Positions 44,423 to 52,972 of a DNA stretch of 64,000 nt are shown here, piece by piece. A program made the translations under genes and the position numbers. Every line of letters begins with the position of its first letter. Position 1 is the first letter of the stretch. The stretch covers positions 62,001 through 126,000 of the forward strand of contig JAEYPQ010000023.1 in NCBI GenBank assembly GCA_023410645.1. Direction: 5' to 3'. A model generated the notes under the pieces. It ran no database searches, was not told where the DNA came from, and saw only the letters and a list, made by a program, of their open reading frames with translations. Source of the stretch: Bacillota bacterium. Lineage in GTDB: Bacteria > Bacillota > Clostridia > TANB77 > CAG-465.

Positions 44423-44557
44423 TTATAATGGAGATGAACCTTCTAATCTAAAAAAATTATCAAAGTTCAATGGTGTAGACAACCTATCTCTATTACTGCA
44501 ACGAAAAAGTATAGTAATTAGCAGAATTAACCATATACATGAATTGTCTTTGCACAT
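44423..44557 (-). CDS. Cys-containing membrane mini-protein, 44 aa
   Basis: The peptide starts MCKDNSCIWLILLITILF, then RCSNRDRLSTPLNFDNFF. ATG 44557 lies behind CAAAGGAGTG. The CIWLIL core matches the CIWIIL of the next gene, suggesting related tail-anchored peptides. Upstream, TAAGTTA and TAACTTA (about 44582-44608) form an inverted repeat that may be a regulator site. Nothing else is seen between 44558 and 44740. Confidence 0.6.
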   Translation of the reverse strand: MCKDNSCIWLILLITILFRCSNRDRLSTPLNFDNFFRLEGSSPL

Positions 44558-44740
44558 ATATAACACTCCTTTGAAGTAAGTTAAATAATGTTTTATCTAA
44601 CTTAATATACTATATTCTTTTATAAAAAAATGGTTACAGAATATTTATATAAATTTACTTATTTTAATTGTTAAATAATAACAAAATATTTACTTATCAA
44701 TACATACATGATATAATTTTTAAAAAATGGAGGAATTTAT

Positions 44741-45733
44741 ATGAAAAAAAATAAACTTTACAATATTATATTTCCAGTGTGGTTTTTAGTACTAGTACCA
44801 CAATTTTGGCTAATAGCAATACCTGGGAATTTTGTGATTGATTCAATAGTACTTTTAATATCTTTAAAAATTGTAAGTAGTCTTAATATATGGAAAGATT
44901 ACAAGAGTAGTATAATTAAAATATGGATCTTTGGATTTATTGCAGATATAATAGGAGCATTAATTCTAATTTTGATTACTATATTGCCAATTAATAGTAA
45001 ATGGTACTCAGATCTTGTTGCAAACATTTCATTTAATCCATTTAAAGATATTTCTTCTTTAATTGTAGTTATAGCTTGTATAATTGTATCTGGAATTTTA
45101 ATATATGTATTTAATAAAAAAATATCTTTTAAAAAATTAGATTTAGATGATGGAAAAAAGAGAAGCGTATCTATAATTTTAGCAATATTTACGGCACCGT
45201 ATTTATTTTTATACCCTACATCTTTAATATATAATACACCAAATGATAATGATCAGGGATCTGAATACTCTGAGGATTTGAAAGATTATATAAAATCAAA
45301 CAAAGATACAAACATAGAAAGTGAAAAGGCTAAAACTTTATTTAAAGATTCATTATCACTTGCTACAGTTGATTTTAATTATGATAGTGAATTAAAGGAT
45401 ATATCTCAAATTGTTGTTGCAGATGAAGCTGAAATTGTAGTTAATTTTAAAACAGATGAAAGTTTAGTTAATGACCAAGGTTACTATAAACAATATTTAG
45501 CATTTATAAAACAGACTGCTGCAATAATGTTTAGTTCTTGTGATAACCTTGATACTGTATCAATTGTAAATTCAGTTGTAGCTGCAGATGGTAGTTTTCA
45601 AACTAAAGATGTGTTAATTAGAAAAATTGATCTCGAAAGAGAATATGGTATTAATTTTGACACTGTAAAAAATGATACTTCAGAATTAGATAAAGTGCTT
45701 AAAGATACGGAGAATGTAAATATTTATGAATAA
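44741..45733 (+). CDS. Multi-pass membrane protein, 330 aa, unknown
   Basis: Five predicted helices fill the first ~180 residues (including WFLVLVPQFWLIAIPG and a second block after residue 55), followed by an extracytoplasmic domain of about 150 residues beginning NTPNDNDQGSEYSEDLKDYI. No family recognised. ATG 44741 is behind TGGAGG. Its end overlaps the start of the rRNA methyltransferase gene by 8 nt, so they are translationally coupled, though no functional link is obvious. Confidence 0.8.
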   Translation: MKKNKLYNIIFPVWFLVLVPQFWLIAIPGNFVIDSIVLLISLKIVSSLNIWKDYKSSIIKIWIFGFIADIIGALILILITILPINSKWYSDLVANISFNPFKDISSLIVVIACIIVSGILIYVFNKKISFKKLDLDDGKKRSVSIILAIFTAPYLFLYPTSLIYNTPNDNDQGSEYSEDLKDYIKSNKDTNIESEKAKTLFKDSLSLATVDFNYDSELKDISQIVVADEAEIVVNFKTDESLVNDQGYYKQYLAFIKQTAAIMFSSCDNLDTVSIVNSVVAADGSFQTKDVLIRKIDLEREYGINFDTVKNDTSELDKVLKDTENVNIYE

Positions 45734-47093
45734 AAATGAAATATATGACTTAGATATAATAGATAATGGTCCTTCTTTTGAAGGTATTGCTAAGTTAAAT
45801 AATGTTGTTATATTTGTACCTGGTGCAATCGTTGGAGAAAATGTAAAAGTCAAGATAATAAAAGTAAATAAAAATTACTCAATTGGAAAGATACTTGAAA
45901 TAAATAACAAGAGTAATTTTAGATGTGAACCATTTTGTGAAGTGTATAAAACATGTGGTGGTTGTAGTAGCCAACATATTGAGTATGATATGCAACTTTT
46001 ACTTAAAAGAAATACAGTAAAAACATTACTGGATAAACAAAAATTAAACTATAAAAAACTAAATAATACTATTGGTATGGGTATGCCATATTATTATAGA
46101 AATAAAGTGCAGTATCCAGTAAGAGTTGATAAAAATGGTAATACTAAAATTGGATTCTATTCTAAAGGAAGCCATCAAATAGTGGAAAATATTTGTTGCT
46201 ATATTCAAAATAGAGTAATTGATATTTTATCAAAGAATGTATTTGATGAACTTGTAAATTTAGATTTTGTTGGATATGATGAAGAAGAAGGTACTGGTGA
46301 TATTCGACATATATTAATTAGAAGAGGTTATCATACTAAAGAAATTATGATAATTATTATAGTAAATAGAAAAGAATTACTAAATGATATAAGATTTGAA
46401 AGAATAGTAAAAAATCTCATTGAGAAAAATGATAATGTAACGGGAATATTTTTAAATTTAAATACTAGTAAAACTAATGAAATATTAGGTGAAGAGATAA
46501 AGAAAATATATGGAAAAGATTATATAACAGATTACATTGGTAGTTATAAGTTTATGATAAGTCCAAAATCATTTTTTCAAGTAAATACACTTCAAGCAGA
46601 AGTTCTTTATAGTGTATTAAAAGAAAGGTTAGAATTAAGTAAAAATGAGATTTTATTTGATCTTTATAGTGGAGTTGGCTCAATAGGTATTTTTTTAAGT
46701 GATAGTGTATCAAAAGTATACGGTATTGAAATTGAAGAATCTGCTGTTGAGATGGCAAATATGAATCTAAAGGAAAATAATGTTGAAAATGCAGAATATA
46801 TTGCTGGAAGTGTTGAGGATAAAATAATAGAGTTCAAAAATAGAAATATTAAGCCTGATGTAATAGTAGTTGATCCACCAAGAAAAGGTTTAGATGAAAA
46901 AAGTATAGAGTATATTTTAGAATTTAACCCTAAAAAAATAGGGTACGTTAGTTGTAATCCAGCAACTCTTGCAAGAGATTTAAAACTGTTAAGTGAAAAG
47001 TATGATATCGATGAAATTACTCCTGTTGATCTTTTTCCATACACTGATCATGTTGAATGTATAGCATTACTTAGTTTGAAAGAAAGTAAATAA
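45726..47093 (+). CDS. 23S rRNA (uracil-C5)-methyltransferase, RlmD/RlmCD type
   Basis: The 455-residue enzyme has an N-terminal TRAM domain (GPSFEGIAKLNNVVIFVPGAIVGE), a [4Fe-4S] cysteine set (CEPFCEVYKTCGGC and a later CC), the SAM motif DLYSGVGSIGIFL, VVDPPRKGLD, and the catalytic Cys in VSCNPATLARDL. It methylates uridines in 23S rRNA (U747 and/or U1939 by family). ATG 45726 overlaps the upstream gene. Canonical length. Confidence 0.93.
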   Translation: MNKNEIYDLDIIDNGPSFEGIAKLNNVVIFVPGAIVGENVKVKIIKVNKNYSIGKILEINNKSNFRCEPFCEVYKTCGGCSSQHIEYDMQLLLKRNTVKTLLDKQKLNYKKLNNTIGMGMPYYYRNKVQYPVRVDKNGNTKIGFYSKGSHQIVENICCYIQNRVIDILSKNVFDELVNLDFVGYDEEEGTGDIRHILIRRGYHTKEIMIIIIVNRKELLNDIRFERIVKNLIEKNDNVTGIFLNLNTSKTNEILGEEIKKIYGKDYITDYIGSYKFMISPKSFFQVNTLQAEVLYSVLKERLELSKNEILFDLYSGVGSIGIFLSDSVSKVYGIEIEESAVEMANMNLKENNVENAEYIAGSVEDKIIEFKNRNIKPDVIVVDPPRKGLDEKSIEYILEFNPKKIGYVSCNPATLARDLKLLSEKYDIDEITPVDLFPYTDHVECIALLSLKESK

Positions 47094-47156
47094 CGCTTTT
47101 ATTGAATATTTACAAAATAAAAATAGCAAAAATATGGTAAAAAGGAAAAAATAAAT

Positions 47157-47993
47157 ATGGTTAAAGTTTTAAAAAGTAATAAATTATTAGTATATATTAT
47201 ATTAGCTTATTTAATTTCGGGAATTTTCGCATTTCCTTTAATAATAAATGATACAATTTCTGGAAGTATAATATATTATATTTTGATATTTTTTGCACAA
47301 TATGGTCCATTGTTTAGTTCAATTATAGTAACTATGTTGTATAGAAAAGAACTAGGTATAAAAGATTTTTTTAAGCAAAGTTTTAAATTTAAATTTTCTT
47401 TGTATATCTATATATTAGCAGTAATGTTGCCATTTGTCATTATGCTGTTAGGTGAATTAATAGGGTCGAGTTTAATCAAAAATTATTATGCTTATTTTAT
47501 TATGTTCCCAAATACAATACTTACAGTATTAATTTCTCCATTTGGTGAAGAACTTGGTTGGAGAGGAATTGCTACACCTGAATTACAAAAAAAGTTTAAT
47601 CCAATAACTACATCAATTATACTAGGTATAATATGGAGTGGCTGGCATTATTTTTATTTTCTTATACCTGGAGCATATAGTAATAGTGTACCATTTTCAA
47701 TATTTATCTTATCATGTATTGCAGATACATTTTGGTATACGTGGCTTTATAATAAATCCAATGGTAGTGTTATATCAGGAATTCTTTTTCATATATCATA
47801 TAATTTAACTTATCATATGATACCTATTAATCCTATATATCAAAATGGAGATATTACTTTTTATACTACTACTATAATATTTGAATTTATTGGAGGAATA
47901 ATTATAAATATTATAGATATAAAAAATACTAAAAAAGTAAAAATTAAAAAGATACCTAAAAAAGTAAGGTTGTTTGATGATGATATGGCTTAA
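47157..47993 (+). CDS. CPBP family intramembrane metalloprotease
   Basis: The 278-residue protein has about seven helices with the family motifs EELGWRG (Glu-Glu and Arg), SGWHYFYF and HISYNL. The family (Abi/CAAX-like) includes CAAX prenyl proteases, bacteriocin self-immunity proteins and anti-sigma regulators; the substrate cannot be told. The RBS is weak (AAAAGGAAA). A second CPBP gene lies at 55127. It is the last intact gene before the scarred region. Confidence 0.88.
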   Translation: MVKVLKSNKLLVYIILAYLISGIFAFPLIINDTISGSIIYYILIFFAQYGPLFSSIIVTMLYRKELGIKDFFKQSFKFKFSLYIYILAVMLPFVIMLLGELIGSSLIKNYYAYFIMFPNTILTVLISPFGEELGWRGIATPELQKKFNPITTSIILGIIWSGWHYFYFLIPGAYSNSVPFSIFILSCIADTFWYTWLYNKSNGSVISGILFHISYNLTYHMIPINPIYQNGDITFYTTTIIFEFIGGIIINIIDIKNTKKVKIKKIPKKVRLFDDDMA

Positions 47994-48251
47994 AATACAC
48001 ATTAACAATAAAAAAATTCACCTGAGAGATTAAAAACAATGTTTAAAATGTAAAAGAAAATATAAAAAGTTAGTTTTATAGACTTTTTTATAATTTGTAA
48101 TTTGGCAGAATGCTTGAATATATGTAGACTTATTTTTTATAAGCAATCAAGAGTAACGTTACTATACAATAATAGGTAGTCAAGTCACATTGAATGTGTA
48201 TTAGTCTGAAGGAAAATGATAAAACCTAGTAAGATAAGGGTTTGATATGAT
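47994..48251 (+). other. Gene-free stretch at the left side of an accessory region
   Basis: No coding region or terminator of note. Scattered segments (for example around 48115-48225) have a more even base mix than the flanks, as in the untranslated edge of a mobile element, but no inverted repeat or att site is clear. Confidence 0.3.
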
Positions 48252-48398
48252 ATGGGAATTATAATTAATGGACTATATGAAAAAAGAAATAAATTAGATC
48301 CTCAAAATGAGGATACGGAAGAAATTGATAGTTTACTTTTAAAGTTAATTGATATTTCAGAAGCACTAAAAAAAATAATTGAACATATAAAGGATTGA
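48252..48398 (+). CDS. Small helical protein, 48 aa
   Basis: The peptide GIIINGLYEKRNKLDP then EEIDSLLLKLIDISEALKKI is charged and predicted helical in its second half. No family recognised, and the RBS is poor (GGGTTTGATATG). It precedes the parA remnant at 48481 and a possible terminator (GATATTTC/GAAATATC then nine T's, ending 48420). It may be a relic of the mobile element that carried parA. Confidence 0.4.
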   Translation: MGIIINGLYEKRNKLDPQNEDTEEIDSLLLKLIDISEALKKIIEHIKD

Positions 48399-48480
48399 TA
48401 GAAATATCAGTTTTTTTTTATTAGTACATAGCCACTTTATAAATTTTATAAGGTGGCTAAATTTATATAGAAAGGAGATG

Positions 48481-48597
48481 ATGAAAGTGTCACAGTGTAA
48501 GATAATTGCTATTGCTAAGCAAAAAGGTGGAGTTAGTTCAACTGCATCAACATCATATGGATTCAGGGCTGTTCTAATAGTTAAAGCAGGCTTATAA
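48481..48597 (+). pseudogene. Chimeric remnant: ParA N-terminus joined to a lectin-fold C-terminus
   Basis: With a strong AAAGGAG site, the frame reads MKVSQCKIIAIAKQKGGV, clearly the first strand and start of the P-loop of ParA/Soj (family: IAxANQKGGVGKTT), then switches to SSTASTSYGFRAVLIVKAGL and stops. The second part matches the final strand of C-type-lectin/FGE-fold variable proteins (compare SYGFRPVLVV at the end of the gene at 48773). The fusion has lost the ATPase body and most of the lectin domain, so it looks like a deletion scar; GTG 48487 is an alternative start. Confidence 0.65.
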
Positions 48598-48772
48598 AAA
48601 ATATATTAATCAAATAAAAAATATTAAGTGATTTTTAAATTGCTTACTAATTTTTATATATTTCAAATTTGTTTCATATCAATAACATTTACATTACATG
48701 ATTTGAAAATATTGAATTATTTATAACATAGATGTATACTTATTGTGTTAATTTTAGCTTAGGAGGCGTAAA

Positions 48773-51700
48773 GTGAAAAAGAAAGGCATTTCATTAATAG
48801 TATTAATAATAACAATAATCGTTATAATAATATTAGCTGGAGCAGTAATACTTAATTTAAGTAAAAATAATCCAATTGATTCAGCTAAAAAAGCAAAGTT
48901 TTTAAATGATATAGATACATTTAAAAGTGACTTGTCATTGTATGAGTCAGGAAAAATGTCAAACACTGATGGAAATTATGATGCAAAATTATTAAATGCA
49001 GATAAATCAGGTTCATATGAAAATGGAGCAAAAGAAAAAAATGAAGAAATAAAAATTGAGGATATTATAACATCAATGAAAGATACTAATTATCCAGATA
49101 AATTGGAAGTAATAGCTGGTGAGCTAGTATATGTAGGAGATAGTCAAAAAGAATCATCATGGTGTGATGGTATTATAGAGTCAAAAGATTTTAAAATAGA
49201 TGCAACAGTAGTGCCATCTGAAACAAGTTTAGACTTAACAATAAGTCTAACAGGAGCATTTGTAGATGTAAATAAAATAGATTACTATAGAATATATATA
49301 TCAGATACAAGTGGAAGCTATCCTTCTACAGCAATACAAGAAATAAAAGAAAAAAATGCAACAGTAAGTTACAGTATAACAGATGGAATAGAAGCAAATA
49401 AGACTTACTATATAAAAGTAGAAGTAAAGATGGAAAATTTGACAGATGTAAGGCAAAAAGAAATAAAAGTAGTGTCAACAGTGGATTCAGTAGCACCAAA
49501 TGCAGCACAAATAGTAATGTCAAACTATTCAAATAAATTAATTGTAACACCTATAGCAGTGACATTAAGCGATAATGATGGTGGAAGTGGAATAAATAAG
49601 ACTGGAAGTAAATATGTAATAGATAAAACATCAACAAATTACACAGAAGCTGATATTGCATGGAATACAGCAACAGCATTTAATTCAACAGATTACGTTG
49701 GAAATGTTGCTACACTGGCATTAGAAGTACCAGCAGATGGAGAGTATTATTTACATGTACTTGCAGTCGATTCAGCAAATAACAAAAAGTCTTCTACATC
49801 AAGTAAAATAATAGTAGATGCAACAATTCCAAATGAAGCAGATATAACAATACCAAGTACTACAACAACAAGTAGTGTACAAGCAACAGTTACAATGAGT
49901 GACAATACAAATGGAAGTGGTCTTGATTTAAGTAACTGTAAATATATTTACTCAACAGTATCAACTCCATATGGAGATACAGAAGAAATATGGAATACAG
50001 CAACAGTATTTACAAATTCGACACAAACAATAACAGTAACATCAAGTACAAACGAAGTGTATTATTTACATGTACTGTTAGTAGATAAGGCAGGAAACAG
50101 AAGAGAAATATTATCAAGTGGTGTGGCAACAAATATTGGTATACCAGTAGCACCAGAAATAACAGGAACAGTAGCAAGTAATACATGGACAAATGGCAAT
50201 GTAACATTAACAGTAAATGAAGTAACATCAATTGAAATAGCAAGATATGAATACAGTATAAATGATGGAGCATGGCAAACATACAATAGTACAGATAAAA
50301 TAGTAATATCAACAGAAGGAACAACATATGTAAAAGCAAGAGCGGTAAACAATGTAGGAGTAAATGGAGCAGAAAGTACAGGATATGTAGTAAATATAGA
50401 TAAAACAAGTCCTACTGTATCATTTAGTACAAATGGTGGTACAGTGACTTCTCAAGCTAGCACTATAGTAACAGTTAATGACTATGGAAGTGGAGTAAAT
50501 ACAAGTACATTACAATATGTATGGGATACACAAAATAGCACAACACCAAGTAATGGATGGACTACATTTACAAGTGGTGCAACTTTAACAAATAGCAATC
50601 TAGGCAATTATTATTTATGGATAAAAGTAAATGATAATCTAGGTAATGCTACAATTACAAAATCTGTAATTTTCCAAATAAATGATACATCTGATACTTC
50701 AAATGCGAATGCACCTTTGTTAGCACCAGGAATGACACCTATAAAATGGGATACAAATGGAAACATTGTAACTACTACAAGTTCAGATTCTTCTTGGTAC
50801 AATTATTCAAACAAACGTTGGGCAAATGCTCAAACAGCAGATGGATCAATGTGGGTATGGATACCAAGGTATGAGTATAAAATACCAACTCCACATTCCT
50901 CAACAGCTCAAACAATAGCAGTAAATTTTGTAAGTGGTACAAGTACTTCTACTACAAGTGGATATACAATGCATCCTTCATTTACTTTTGGTAGTACACA
51001 ACTTACTGGAATATGGGTAGCAAAATTTGAGGCAAGTGGAACAACAACAGCAGTAGACGTAAAACCAAATGTAGTATCATTAAGAAGTATAACAATAGAT
51101 GCAATGTTTACAGCATGTAGAAATATGGAAACAAATAGTAAATATGGTTGGGGAACAAGTGGTACTGGATTTGATACTCACTTAATGAAAAATATTGAAT
51201 GGGGATCAGCAGCTTATTTATCAAATAGTATTTATGGTAAAAATAGTGAAGTTTGGATAAACCCAAATAAAAATTTCATAACTGGTCAAGCTGGAATTAA
51301 TGTAAGTTCAGCTGGTACGGCAGATACATATGCATACAATAACGCAACTTATGGAATAAATGCAAGTACTACAGGAAACATATATGGAGTGTATGACATG
51401 AGTGGCGGCGCAGACGAACGTACAGCAGCTTATGTTAATAATGGAAGTAGTTATTTAACAACATATGGCTTAAGCTTAGTAAATTCTGCAGCACAGTATA
51501 AAGATATATATACTAAAGGTGCAACTGATGATTATGTAACAAATTATTCTATAAATTCAAGTAAAAAAGGTGATGCAATCTATGAAACATCATTAAATGG
51601 CGGACTTAAAATTGATGCCAATACTATAGAAATTAAATCTTCATGGTATGGAGATCAATCTTTTATGCCAAACTCAAGCGACATTTTCTATGGACCATTT

Positions 51701-51835
51701 TTTGGACGTGGTGACTATTGCTATGGGCTAGCTACAGCTGGATTATTTGCATTTGATTGTTACCCTGGCGGAAATGGTAATGCAGATGGTAGTTATGGAT
51801 TTCGTCCTGTTTTGGTTGTTTCAGATGCACTTTAA
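48773..51835 (+). CDS. Giant prepilin-like surface protein with lectin-fold (DGR-target-like) tip
   Basis: The 1020-residue protein opens like a type IV prepilin (KKKGISLIVLIITIIVIIIL, then LSKNNPIDSAKKAKFLNDI). Repeated Ig-like modules follow: about 150-240, 240-360 (SDNDGGSGIN, YYLHVLAVDSANN), 360-460 (SDNTNGSGLD, YYLHVLLVDKAGN), 460-545 and 545-640. The C-terminal ~370 residues form a formylglycine-enzyme/C-type-lectin fold: WANAQTADGSMWVWIPRYEYKI, GVYDMSGGADERTAAYV and the end SYGFRPVLVV. GTG 48773 follows TAGGAGGCG. It is probably exported and displayed at the surface with the lectin domain outermost. Confidence 0.8.
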   Translation: MKKKGISLIVLIITIIVIIILAGAVILNLSKNNPIDSAKKAKFLNDIDTFKSDLSLYESGKMSNTDGNYDAKLLNADKSGSYENGAKEKNEEIKIEDIITSMKDTNYPDKLEVIAGELVYVGDSQKESSWCDGIIESKDFKIDATVVPSETSLDLTISLTGAFVDVNKIDYYRIYISDTSGSYPSTAIQEIKEKNATVSYSITDGIEANKTYYIKVEVKMENLTDVRQKEIKVVSTVDSVAPNAAQIVMSNYSNKLIVTPIAVTLSDNDGGSGINKTGSKYVIDKTSTNYTEADIAWNTATAFNSTDYVGNVATLALEVPADGEYYLHVLAVDSANNKKSSTSSKIIVDATIPNEADITIPSTTTTSSVQATVTMSDNTNGSGLDLSNCKYIYSTVSTPYGDTEEIWNTATVFTNSTQTITVTSSTNEVYYLHVLLVDKAGNRREILSSGVATNIGIPVAPEITGTVASNTWTNGNVTLTVNEVTSIEIARYEYSINDGAWQTYNSTDKIVISTEGTTYVKARAVNNVGVNGAESTGYVVNIDKTSPTVSFSTNGGTVTSQASTIVTVNDYGSGVNTSTLQYVWDTQNSTTPSNGWTTFTSGATLTNSNLGNYYLWIKVNDNLGNATITKSVIFQINDTSDTSNANAPLLAPGMTPIKWDTNGNIVTTTSSDSSWYNYSNKRWANAQTADGSMWVWIPRYEYKIPTPHSSTAQTIAVNFVSGTSTSTTSGYTMHPSFTFGSTQLTGIWVAKFEASGTTTAVDVKPNVVSLRSITIDAMFTACRNMETNSKYGWGTSGTGFDTHLMKNIEWGSAAYLSNSIYGKNSEVWINPNKNFITGQAGINVSSAGTADTYAYNNATYGINASTTGNIYGVYDMSGGADERTAAYVNNGSSYLTTYGLSLVNSAAQYKDIYTKGATDDYVTNYSINSSKKGDAIYETSLNGGLKIDANTIEIKSSWYGDQSFMPNSSDIFYGPFFGRGDYCYGLATAGLFAFDCYPGGNGNADGSYGFRPVLVVSDAL
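51704..51808 (+). other. Candidate variable region of a diversity-generating retroelement target
   Basis: The lectin-fold end encodes GRGDYCYGLATAGLFAFDCY followed by PGGNGNADGSYGFRP. Exposed positions use NNY codons (GAC, TAT, TGC, TAT, GCT, GAT, TGT, TAC, CCT), as expected if AAY codons of a template were changed at their A's. Framework codons differ from the host (CGT for Arg instead of AGA). No reverse transcriptase or template repeat is seen in the window. Confidence 0.45.
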
Positions 51836-51920
51836 AATATGCTATGAGATTTAGCTAGAATATAAAAAATATAACATGTGAAAGTTTAATAAATATTTAT
51901 AAACAATTAGGAAAAGAATT

Positions 51921-51953
51921 AAAAAATAAAGTGTTTATGCACTTTATTTTTTT
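51921..51953 (+). terminator. Terminator of the giant surface protein gene
   Basis: AAAAAATAAAGTG pairs with CACTTTATTTTTT around TTTATG. Confidence 0.85.
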
Positions 51954-52013
51954 GTACCTAAACTACCAGCTATGTGAGTTGAAAATTATTCAAAAATATT
52001 TTTATAAAAAATA

Positions 52014-52076
52014 TTGACATTTTCAGTACCTAGTATACTAATATAGTAGTAGTAAGTATTACTATATACTAAGGAT
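52014..52076 (+). promoter_or_regulatory. Promoter with long inverted repeat before the broken permease
   Basis: TTGACA (52014-52019) is followed by nested inverted repeats between about 52031 and 52076: TAGTATA pairs with TATACTA, and inside it ATATAGTA with TACTATAT. This looks like an operator for a TetR- or PadR-type drug-efflux regulator. Confidence 0.55.
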
Positions 52077-52108
52077 GTATTTTTAACAATTGTAAAGGAG
52101 ATAAAATA

Positions 52109-52880
52109 ATGAAGTTAAAAAGATTTTTAAGTGATACTATTGTTATGAGTAATCGTATTATAAAATATAGCACAAGGAGTGCGGATACTATAATTACTGT
52201 ACTTGTTACTCCAATATTTATGATGCTAACATTTGTATATATTTTTGGTGGTGCAATGAATACAGGAGATGTAAAATATGTAACATATGTTGTACCTGGT
52301 ATTCTTATTATGTGTATTGGAAGTACAGTTGGATATACAGCACTTAGGGTAAATAATGATGTTATAAAAGGAATTTTTGAGCGTTTTCATTCTATGCCTA
52401 TTGCAAAATCTTCTATCTTAATTGGTCATGTGATTTCTTCAGTTATATTAAATGTTGTTTCAGTTATTGCAATATTTAGAATAGCTTTTTTTATAGGGTT
52501 TAGACCAGAAGCAGATATATTAGGTTGATTACTTATTACACTTATATTATTTTTAACTATAATTGCTATGACCTGGATGGCGGTAGCTTTTGGTATTCTT
52601 GCAAAAAGTAATGAAAGGGCAGGTGTCTTTTCCTACATAATAATATTCCGGTTCATTTATAAGTTCTGCATTTGCACCAACAGATACTATGCCTAGTGCT
52701 CTTCGTGTTTTTGCAGAAAATCAGCCAATTACTAAAATTGTTGAAAGTATACGTTCTTTAACATTAGGAAATCCTGCTGATAATACTACAACTACTGCTA
52801 TCTTATGGTGCTTGGGATTGATAATTTTATTTTATATATTTGCTATGAAAGTATATAAAAATAAGTTAAAAATCCACTAA
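52109..52880 (+). pseudogene. ABC-2 type (DrrB-like) transporter permease, broken
   Basis: The first 139 codons (ending EADILG) match the start of a DrrB-like efflux permease. A TGA at 52526 stands where the family has Trp (LGWLL). The frame then continues with family sequence (AMTWMAVAFGILAKSNERAG) until about 52650, where a second lesion, a frameshift near TTCCGGTTC, moves the rest (SSAFAPTDTMPSALRVFAEN, ending at 52880) into another frame. Two independent lesions make it a pseudogene. The ATPase gene that should precede it is missing, although a full promoter is present. Confidence 0.9.
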
Positions 52881-52915
52881 CTTATGATAAGAATTATAAA
52901 AATATTGAGGTATAA

Positions 52916-52944
52916 TTGAAATTTATTTTATAATATGATATAAG
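52916..52944 (+). promoter_or_regulatory. Promoter of the hydrolase gene
   Basis: TTGAAA (52916-52921), 17-nt spacer ending ATATGA, TATAAG (52939-52944), then TAATTAAAC. The same layout recurs at 53911 and 59764. Confidence 0.7.
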
Positions 52945-52972
52945 TAATTAAACTAAAAAGGCGGTATAAGAT

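Noticed and set aside
48481..48597. A DGR template repeat
   Set aside because: The segment shares only the last few residues with the variable gene; it lacks the AAY-rich body and nucleotide identity expected of a template.
52526..52528. TGA read as tryptophan in this organism
   Set aside because: TGA is a normal stop elsewhere (for example cas1), and the same gene also has a frameshift.
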